This document shows positions 1 through 8,500 of a DNA stretch of 64,000 nt, one piece after another. Within the stretch, counting starts at the first letter, position 1, and the number at the start of each line of letters is the position of its first letter. The notes below the pieces were generated by a model. That model had not been told where the DNA came from, did no database searches, and saw only the letters and a program-made list of their open reading frames with translations. Source of the stretch: Cafeteria roenbergensis (Eukaryota > Sar > Bigyra > Bicosoecida > Cafeteriaceae); NCBI GenBank assembly GCA_008330645.1, contig VLTN01000005.1, positions 434,001-498,000 on the forward strand, read 5' to 3'. The translations under genes were made by a program, and so were the position numbers.

Positions 1-2
1 GG

Positions 3-1184
3 CGCGCGCGCATGCGGGCTCGCGCTCTGCTCCTGTCCGACGCGGGAGCGGACTTTGCAACTCCGCACTCGCTGCTGGAGGCCTTTGGCGAGTGGAGGCG
101 CCAGTTCCCACAGCACTACACCGAGACGTTCGCGTCTCTCAGTCTGGCAGAGGCGCTTGCAGTGCACGTTGGCACTGCCATGGCGGCGTGGGCGCCGCTG
201 TGGCCGGCGGGAAGGTGGGGCGCTGCCCAGATGGAGGTCGACGCTGCTGTCGCCTCCGAGGGAGCGGGGGCGGTGAGCGGGCGGCTGGCGCAGTGGCTGG
301 CCGTGCCACCTGGCGCAGGGGCGGCTGCGGCGCTGGAGGCGTGGCCCTGGTTCGACGCGCTGCTCGAGTACGGCGACGACCCCGACGGCGCGGCTGCTGC
401 TGCGGCGGCGCGCGAAGCCGGCCAACCGGAGCGCGAAACGGACGCCTCGCTGGTGCCGCGGGTGGTTGAGGCGGCTGTAGTGCCGTGGGCGAGCGCGTGC
501 CTGCGGTCCGGCGGCTGGAGCGCGGCGAACAGTGCAACAGCGGCGGCGGCGGCTTCTCTGCTGGACGAGATTGCGGCGTTCGAGCCGTCAGCAGAGGCCA
601 GCGCCTCCCTCCACGACGCGGCATCGGACAGGGCAGCGGCCTGCGCGGCAGCCTGTCGCCTCCCCTTGCTGCTGCGCCCCGACGGCCGGGCCTGCGGCGT
701 GACGGTGCTGCTGCTGGCTCGCACGCTTCGCACCGTCAGGGGCTGCGCGGCGCTCGCGCGGGCCATGGACCCCTCGTCCGCGGCCCACTCCCGGGTCCGA
801 GCAGCCGCAGTCGAGGGCTTGGTCAATCGACTGCTCGGCCCAACGGCAGAGCGTGCTGCAAAGTGGGCGGCGTCAGCGATGGGGCGCGGCCACAGCGACG
901 CCGCGGCTCGCGCTTGCCGGCTCGCGGCGCTGGCCGCCGACGGGGCGGTCAAGGCCCTCCCGGCTGAGTGGGCTCGCCTGGACGCGAGCGCAGGGGTGAG
1001 GGCTCTGGTGGCGGCAGTGAGGGCTGCTGCGGCGACGGCGGCGGCTGCCGCCCGAGCAGGGTCCGGGGCCAGCACCCCGTGGCGGGCCAGTCGCGCAGCT
1101 CTCGCTGCTGCTGCAAGCACTCTCTCGCACGTGTGCCTTGACGGTCGCATGGCGGCCGCTCTTCGCGACCTGGCAGTCGAGTAG
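3..1184 (+). CDS. PAXBP1: GCFC-domain protein (PAXBP1/GCFC2/ILP1 family), C-terminal part
   Basis: About 394 codons are open from the left edge to a TAG stop, so the 5' part of the gene lies outside the window. The first ATG (position 12) is probably internal. The conserved GCFC block is visible in order: FGEWRRQFPQHYTETF, SLSLAEALAVHV, WAPLWP, WFDALLEYGDD and LVPRVVEAAVVPW. These match the segment where PAXBP1/GCFC2 has a FEEWR..YP..Y, L.LP.LL, WF.AL and LLP.IVEK pattern. In animals and plants this nuclear family acts with the spliceosome-disassembly/intron-lariat machinery, and PAXBP1 is also a transcription adaptor. The rest is Ala-rich helical sequence. TFIP11 also carries a GCFC domain but lacks this WF..LL..Y arrangement. 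The gene converges on the cenH3 gene. The family call is fairly firm; the choice between PAXBP1 and GCFC2 is not resolvable here. Confidence 0.7.
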   Translation, partial: RARMRARALLLSDAGADFATPHSLLEAFGEWRRQFPQHYTETFASLSLAEALAVHVGTAMAAWAPLWPAGRWGAAQMEVDAAVASEGAGAVSGRLAQWLAVPPGAGAAAALEAWPWFDALLEYGDDPDGAAAAAAAREAGQPERETDASLVPRVVEAAVVPWASACLRSGGWSAANSATAAAAASLLDEIAAFEPSAEASASLHDAASDRAAACAAACRLPLLLRPDGRACGVTVLLLARTLRTVRGCAALARAMDPSSAAHSRVRAAAVEGLVNRLLGPTAERAAKWAASAMGRGHSDAAARACRLAALAADGAVKALPAEWARLDASAGVRALVAAVRAAAATAAAAARAGSGASTPWRASRAALAAAASTLSHVCLDGRMAAALRDLAVE

Positions 1185-1553
1185 CAGCGGCAAGGGCGTG
1201 GCGGCCTGGCGAGCGCAGAGGGGCCTTGGGCGTCCTCGCGAGGAGTGAGCCGCGCCATCTTGGGCACGTGCCATGCACGGCAAACGCGATGCGGGGCGCA
1301 GTTCGGACGCATGCTATGGATTCGGGAACGCAGTCACACATACACTCAAACACACACGCACATTGGGCGGGGCGAATGCACACAAACCCACGCAGTTGCA
1401 GAGTCTCTGGGGCGCCTTTTCCCTCCCACGAGGACTGCCAGCCAGCCCTGGCCCAGCGCCCCACCTTGTCGCGCGGGGGCAGCGTCCCGCCCTCGCGCAG
1501 GCGTGGCCTGGGTGCCGCTTGTGGTCCGCAAGACCGACCCGCTTGGCAGGACA
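1185..1553. other. Convergent intergenic region with CA-rich tract
   Basis: This gap lies between the 3' ends of the GCFC gene (+) and cenH3 (-). I see no coding signal in it. It holds a CA-rich tract at about 1331-1363 and a second short one at 1378-1395. Similar tracts sit in every other convergent gap in the window. Confidence 0.6.
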
Positions 1554-2147
1554 TCAGGCAGCCGGGTCGTTCAAGCCGCGGATGCGCCGCGCGAGCTGAA
1601 GGTCGCGAATCATGATCGTGACGCGCTTGCCGTGGATGGCGCACAGGTTCGCGTCCTCGAACAGGCCAACGAGGTACGCCTCGACCGCCTCCTGCAAGGC
1701 AAGCAGGGCGTCCCTCTGCCAGCGGAACTCGCGGCTCGTGTAGTACAGCGTCACCTCGCGGACCTGCGCGGGTCGCAACAAGAGCCGGAAACGAGCGGCG
1801 CAGGCGGCGGTGGGGGCGGGACGCGGGGCGGGGGGCGGCCTCGCGGAGCCGGGACGAAGCGCGAGGTCACTCGGCGACGGGCCAAGATCAGTCGGCGACG
1901 GGGAAGGCGCCAGCCCCCGAAACTGGGGGGCTGCGCCCGCTGCGCTCCTCCCCCGCGGGCGACGCCTCAGCCGCAAGGCGCGCGGGCTCACCAGCCTGGC
2001 AAAGGGCAGCTTGCGGATCAGCAGCTCGCCGGTCTTCTGGTACCGCCGGATGTCCCTGAGCACCTTGGCGCCAGGCCTCGCGCGGGGCTTTGCGCGACCG
2101 CCGGCCGCCGCCGGCTTGCGCCGGATAACGGCTTTCCGGCCGCTCAT
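1554..2147 (-). CDS. CENPA: Centromeric histone H3 variant (CENP-A/cenH3), two exons
   Basis: Exon 1 is 2147-1992 (52 codons) and exon 2 is 1763-1554 (69 codons plus TGA), giving 121 residues. The fold is unmistakable: [20 protein letters not shown] in exon 1 (alpha-N and alpha-1), then [20 protein letters not shown] and QLARRIRG in exon 2. Three marks separate it from canonical H3. The tail is only about 23 residues, unlike the canonical tail. Loop 1 ([16 protein letters not shown]) is one residue longer than in H3. Trp67 replaces the H3 phenylalanine, as in CENP-A. It would replace H3 in centromeric nucleosomes and specify the kinetochore site. The ATG was chosen because the short basic tail starts there; the frame runs 74 codons further upstream without resembling histone. 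A divergent replacement H3 is the alternative, but longer loop 1 plus Trp argues for cenH3. Confidence 0.85.
   Translation of the reverse strand: MSGRKAVIRRKPAAAGGRAKPRARPGAKVLRDIRRYQKTGELLIRKLPFARLVSPRALRLRRRPRGRSAAGAAPQFRGLAPSPSPTDLGPSPSDLALRPGSARPPPAPRPAPTAACAARFRLLLRPAQVREVTLYYTSREFRWQRDALLALQEAVEAYLVGLFEDANLCAIHGKRVTIMIRDLQLARRIRGLNDPAA
1764..1991 (-). other. Intron of cenH3 (228 bp)
   Basis: The donor is GTGAGC at 1991 and the acceptor GCGCAG ends at 1764. It is phase 0 and sits between Leu52 and Val53, exactly at the H3 PFxRL|VRE junction. Its length is a multiple of three and it contains no in-frame stop, so the frame stays open if the intron is retained. Confidence 0.9.
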
Positions 2148-2580
2148 GGGGTCGTCGGCACTGCAGCTGCTGCGCTCGGAGGGCCTTGCTGGCTGCTCAG
2201 CGCCCCTGGTGGCGCGCTGCGAGCTGCTCGGCTGTGGGCCGTGCAGCGGACTCGCAGCATTGCCGCCCGGCAGAGCAAGTTCCCATTCAAATGGGCCAAA
2301 TTTGGGTGCGGGTGGCGCGCATTCAAGCAGGCTCGCAACTGTCGAGTGGCGGCGCACGCGGCGCCGCATTCAGAATTGGTCTGGGCCCAGGGGACAACGA
2401 GGAGAGACATGCCACGCCAAAGCAGCACCAAGGGGGAGACGCAGCGCTGTCGGGCGATCGGCGCGCGCAAGCGATGCACACACGCCCGCACCAGCGATGC
2501 AGCTCTTCCGCGGCAGAGGGAAGCGCGCGAGAAGCCAGGCACTCGCGCAGGGACGCAGCGCACCGCCACGTGCGCACAGG
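2148..2580 (-). promoter_or_regulatory. cenH3 upstream region with paired palindromes
   Basis: This is the 433-bp gap between the stop of the RING-CH gene and the cenH3 ATG, both on the minus strand. At 2283-2296 there is an inverted repeat with 6-bp arms (cccatt-ca-aatggg). It is directly followed by a perfect 10-bp palindrome (ccaaatttgg) at 2297-2306. Both stand out as AT-rich in GC-rich surroundings, 136-160 bp upstream of the ATG. On the coding strand the first contains TTTGAA. A regulatory role is inference. The rest shows nothing I can name. Confidence 0.4.
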
Positions 2581-5500
2581 TCAGGCCCGTGGCTGGCGGG
2601 ACCGGACGCGCAGCCGCTCGCGCCGCGGGCAGCAGAGGCGCGAAACCGAGCCGCACCCGCACTCCGCCACCACGAGCGCAGACACGACGGCAAACGCTGC
2701 CGATTCGACCACGGCAGGGGCCGGCCACCAGGGAAACACCACCCCGCCGTGGTCAGCCCAGCCGGCAGCAGCCGCGGCCGCCCAGTGGCCGGTTGCGGCG
2801 CCCGTGAAGGGGTCCAGCGAGGCACCAAGCCAGCGCGCCATGCCGTCGAGCACCCACCGCGGCAGGGCCAGGTGCCACGTGGAGGATCCGGTGCCCAAGG
2901 CCACGAGCATCGCGTAGTGGCTGACGCGGCGAAACAGGGAGGGCAGCGTCGTCAGGCCCAAGGCGACGACGCTGGTGAGGCAGGCACCGGCAACGGCTTT
3001 GAAGTACTCCTTGGACTCACTGGGCCACGAGTGCAGCGTCATGAGGTCCATCACCATCCAGAGCGAGCGAGCAACGCCTGGGAGGCGCTCGAGGATGGGC
3101 ATGGCGATGAGGCCGGCTGCCAGGGCAGCGATTCCCCAGTGAAGGCTGCCGACGCGCAGCACCGCCGCTGCGTCGGCCATGAAGGAGATGAGGATGGCCA
3201 AGTGCCCACCGAGGGAGGACGCTGGGCGGAGCCCTCGCATGGCCGGGTTGGAGGCCACGGTGGAGTTCGTGGCCCAGGTGGGCAGCGATGCGAGCGCGAA
3301 GGCGGAGGGGGGCGCGAACGCCGCTGCGCGGGCCAGGTCTGTCCCGGTGGTCGGCACGGACAGGTCGTGGGGCCGTGGGGGGCTGCTGATGGTCGCGTAG
3401 TAGCTGGCGCCGGGCATGGTGGGCACGAGCGCCGGCGGCGCCCAGATGGAGCTGGCCTGGTAGGGAGCCTCGAATCCGTTGAGAAGCACCAGCGACGCGG
3501 AGCCCATGGCCATGAGCAGGGCCGGCAGCCCCACGAACGTGACGGCGCACCACCCCAGCACGCGCTCCGTGGTGGCGCCAGTGCGGGTGCCGCGGTGCAT
3601 GGGCAGGGCGCCCACGTGCATCGCGAAGTGCTCCTCCACGGCGCAGGAGGTCAGCGCCCATCCGACCGCCGCCGCGAGCGGCGACAGGAGCGCCTTGCCC
3701 TTGAGCAGGAGGAACGACCCCACAACCGTCGCTCCGGTGACCACTGCTAGGTAGAACTTCTCCAGGAACATGCACACGGCGAGCAGCCCGACGATGGCGA
3801 CCACGGGGCCGTGCGGAAGCAGCGCCTCGAGGTGGGGAGACTCGGCCCACAGGCACGCGCCCGCCCACATTCCCGCCCAGACCAGCGCCACCGCCACTGC
3901 AAGGGCCAGATCCGCCACCAGCAGCGCCGTCGCGGCCAGGGGGACGGCCTCCCAGGCGACGGACGCGACCCTCAGCCACGTCGCCAGCACGCGCGCCAGC
4001 CGGTCGGACGGCTCCCCGCCCCCGCTTGCGCAGCCGGGGGCGGCGCGCACGAGGCGCCTGCAGGTTTGCAGCTCCTGCCGCGTCTTGGAGGCGTCCTGCG
4101 AGCGACGACAGAGCACGGCCGTGCGGCAGCCGCACACCATGGGAGCTGGGCTCGATAGGCGACTGACTGGCGCAGGCAGCGACGCCTCCGCGGTCGGCAG
4201 CGAGGCCTCCGCGGTCGGCAGCGGCAGCCCGCCCTCTGCGGGGCGTTCGCGCCTCCCCGCGCCGCTGGCAGCAGCGCTCGGCGACGAGCCACTGCCGCGC
4301 GCTGTGGCAGAGGGCGCGGCGAGCCGCCGTGCCAGGTCGGCCGCCATAAGCGTCTGGCGAGCCCGCGACACTGCGCGGCGCCACTCGCGGCGGTGCTCGA
4401 AGCCGTGCCGGATGGGCTGCTCGTGGCCCACCGAGAAGCGCACAGCCCGCGCCACTGCCCACAGCGCGCCGGCCCCGCGCCACTGGCGCTCCACCACTGC
4501 CCGCGCAGAGTCCTGGCGCGAGCGGGGTGGCCGGACGGAGACCGCTGCTGCGCGGTCGGCTTCCGATGCGGCTGGCTCGTCGCCACCGTCGCTGTCGCTG
4601 TCGCTGCCGCTGTCGCTGCTGCTATCGTCGCTGGAGAACATGTCGTCCGCGTCCCGCTCGTGCTTCCGGTCGTGACCGACCACAAACTCCAACGGGCGGC
4701 CGTCAAGCGATGCCTGCCACACGGCGCTTGCGGGGCCCTGGTCCGTTGGCAGGCTGGCCCGGCCAAGCGCCCAGTCAACACCAGCTGCCGTTGCCTCCGC
4801 ACTTAGCTTGGACCCCGGGCGGGCGGACCTGCGGGCAAGGCCGGGAAGGACGCTCAGGGGCGCCGGAACGGCCCAGGGATGACGCCAGGCCGGCGAGCCG
4901 CCGCTGTCCGCCCACGGCGCCCTTGCGGGCCGGGCGCTGACGTCTGCGTCGGTGCCGTCCAGCGATGCGACATGCTGCGCCACGAGCGACGAGTCCGCGA
5001 AGAACTGGCTGCTCGCCGCGATGAGGCGCGGCTCGCCCGGACTGGGGTGCTCCAAGGTCACCGCGAGGCCGCCGGTGGAGGCGAGCGCTGGCCGGCCTGA
5101 CAGCCTCACCAGCGCCGGGGAGTGGCGCAGCGACTCCCAGACGTGGATTCGTGCGATGGGTTTCACGCCGGGCCTCTTGCCGCGGCGCCGCCTGGCCACC
5201 ACGACGAGCGAGTCTTGCATCACCACGAGGCCGCGCAGTGCGACTGGGAAGCACAGGGCGACCGTTGACACCAGCCGGGAGGTGACCATCCACAGCGCAG
5301 TGCGCGTCGCATCGAAAACGAGGCCGAGCAGGGCGGCGCAGAGGAGGGCGTCGCCGACACCGGACTCTCGAAGAGACAGTGCCTGCCACCACATGGCCGC
5401 CGCAGGGACGTCAACGACCAGGCCCCACCGGCGGCCAAGGAGGAGCCTCGGCAGCAGGGGACCCAGGACGAGGCGGACACTTGCGGGCCGCGCTCGCGCA

Positions 5501-8500
5501 TGCTCTGCCCTGCCTGCGTCACGATCCGCTGTGCAGTTGCTGCTGCACGGCTCTGGGACCAGGTACGCAGTGGCAGGGTCCGTGGAGGACGGCACCGCGC
5601 CGACAATGCTTGCGCCGGACTTGGCCATCTTGACAACGGCGCGCCTTGTCTGCGGCCACCACGACGATAGCGGCATCGGGAACGCCGCAGCCGGGGCATG
5701 GAGCCAGACCCGCGCCAACTCCTGCCTCTCTTGCTCCTGCGCGTCGTCGCCAACGGCCTCGTGCGCCGCTCCCGACGCGTTGAACGCGCCTTGGCTTCCG
5801 TCTAGCAGGGCTTCAATGGCAGCGGCGTTGGGACCCTCCTGGCCCGGCGCAGCCCCGGCGCCACCCTGAGCAGCAAGCTTGCCCGCAGCGGTCCCTTGCC
5901 TGCCCGCGAGCGAGAGCAGATCGCTCAGAACGAGCTCCGGCGATGCGTCCCACCCGGGGTCTGCAGAGGTGGCGGCAGCGGGAGCACCGCATCTGCTCCC
6001 CGCGCCGGACAGCGCGGCAGCAGCCGATGTTCCCACGGCGAGCTCGAGCGCAGGCACTCCGGCGGGAGTCGAGGACACCATCGTGGCGCCGCACCTGTCC
6101 ACCAGGGCTTGAACCGCGTCCCGCGAGAGCCCCTCGTGCAAGTCTCGGACCGCGACGTCAGCTGCCGACGCGCGGTGGAAGGCAGCCCACGCCGGCGACT
6201 GCACCACCAGGCCGCTTGCGGAGCGAGTGGGCGCCTTCCGAAGCCCAGAGAGCTGCAGGGACGGCGGCGGCGGGGCGCAGGGGCCAGTGCGGGCGGAGCC
6301 GCAGCGGTCCTGGTCCGCCTTGACCTCCTTGCCCCGGACCGGGACGGACCACGTCCAAGTGCCCAGCGGCAGCTCCAGCGCACCAGAGTCGGACAAGCTG
6401 AGCGCAGTCGCGGAGAGCCGCCGCCCAGGCTCGGTGCCCAAGAAGCGTCCCGGGTCCGGCGAGGCCTGGCGACTGGTCGCGGGCTGGGAGGAGTTGGCCC
6501 CGAGCGTGATGCCCGAGACCGTCGCGCCCGGGGCGGCGTCGATGCCCGGCCAGCCGAACGCGAGGGGCGGACGCCCGCGTCCGAGCGCCGTGGCCGCGAA
6601 GTGAAGAGGCGACGCCGCCAGGCCGGCCAGGCCCAGCACGTCGTCATCCAAGGGCGCCTGCCTCCACGAGTAGCTCAGCGCGCAGGACGCGATGGCGTGG
6701 GAGCTGCTGGCGTTCAGCCCGTCGGGCTCATGTCCGCCCGCTTGCTCTGCAGGCGGCGAGCACCAGGTCGGTGGGAGCTGGACCGACAGCGTGGCAATTG
6801 ACGGGGCCACGGCCATGGCGGCGGCGGGCACGCTCGCGGCGCGCTCCGGAGTGGCGTCAAGCAGGACTGCCCCGCTCGGGCCGAGGAGCGCCACTGTGAC
6901 GAGGCAGGCCCATGCGAACCGCGCAAAGAGGTCGACGATGACGGTGCGGCACGTGGTGCTTGCGTTGAAGCCCAGCTCGCTCGTGGAGGTGGCCGGTGGG
7001 GCGCGCGGCGAGAGGGCGACCGTGAGGCAGCTGGGCATCACCAACACGCTCGTGGTCGCCGAGGCCACGTCCTCGGCGATGGCCAGGATCCCGGTGCCCA
7101 GGAGCAGCAGGCGGGTGGCCAGCAGCCACCACTCCGACGTCCAAGCACCCCAGACGACGTCGGCCATCGGGGAGACGATGACGTCTGGGCTGCTTGGCAA
7201 GTCCAGGGCCGACGAGAGCGCCGCGGTCAGGGGCTCAAGCGAGGACCACGCCAGCGTGCCGTTCACCCCCGGGAGGAGCGGGGCTGGCGACACCGCGACC
7301 GCCAAGCCGGCCAAGGCGGACCCTTCCGCCATGGCCGCGCACGCCGCCACCGCGCCAGCAGCGATGGGGAGCACCAGGTACAGCGCCACCGCCCCCGAGC
7401 AGGACCGGGCACACGGATCGACGGCCAGACTCACCGCGTTGCAAATCCCGGTGCAGCTGCAAGCGCCAGCTTCAAAGGACGCCTCTATGCCGCACGACGC
7501 AGGCGAAGCAAGCCTGGCCGCCTGGCCAATCCTCCCCTCGCTGCTGCGCGCCAGGCTGGAGGCGGCCTCTGTGGCCGCCAGCCGCGCCTGAGCGAGGTCA
7601 TCCCCCACGGGCGCGCCAGAAGCACCCTTGGCCGCTGCTCGGCGGACAGCGAGGTCGGCCGCAGTGGCAAGGGCTTCCGGCCGTCCGCACAGGCCCGAGC
7701 GCAACTGGCGCACTAGCAGGCAAGGCACAGCGCAGGCCGAAAAGACGGCCGAGAGGAGTCCCGAGACGACGAGCAGTCCAACCAGGGCCCGCCCAGCGGT
7801 CTCGTCGACCGGCAGCATCAGTGCCTGCGTGATTCCAACGGCCCCGAACGACCCCCAGACTCCCGGCCAGAGCTCCTTTGCGACCCAGCGGACGTCGCGG
7901 TCCCCTTTCCATGCGAGCGACAGCCACTCGTCAGACCCTGGCGCCGTGGCGTTGCCAACGCCCATCGGGCCCTGAGCAGGGCAGGCAAGGTGGCCGATTC
8001 CCGTGCCGTTCCGTAGCGCGTCGAGGTCGGCCCTGGCGGGGCTTGCTGGCGCGACGTCGCCAACAGCAAACCCGATGGCGTGCGAGAGCAGCACAAGAAG
8101 CAGGCAGAACCCGATCAGCAAGGGCGAGCACGCTGCCGCAGCGACGCCCGGGAGCCAGAACTGCGAGGCAAAGAACTGGTCGAGGAACTGGTCGATGGTG
8201 AAGGCGCCCGCCTGGGCAGCGTCGCCGCCGATCCCAGCGCCATCCCCATCCCACTCGGCGTCCCGGTCGTCGTCTTCAAGCGCCAGCATGATGCGCTCTG
8301 CCTGGTCGAGGTCCAGGTCCGGCGCCCCCGGCTGTCCATCCGTGTCGTCAGTGTCGCTGGACTCTTCTGCGTCACCCCCGATCTCGGACTGGCGCCCAAA
8401 GCTGGATGGTGCGTCGTCCGAGTCACTGCCGCTGCTCGTGCCGTCCAGCGAGCCGTCGCTGTCCGCTGGTCCGTCAGGAGTTGCTGCCGCTGCGGGCTCA

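Noticed and set aside
1554-2147. Canonical replicative histone H3
   Set aside because: The tail is far too short, lacks the ARTKQTARKS start, loop 1 is longer, and Trp replaces the L1 Phe.
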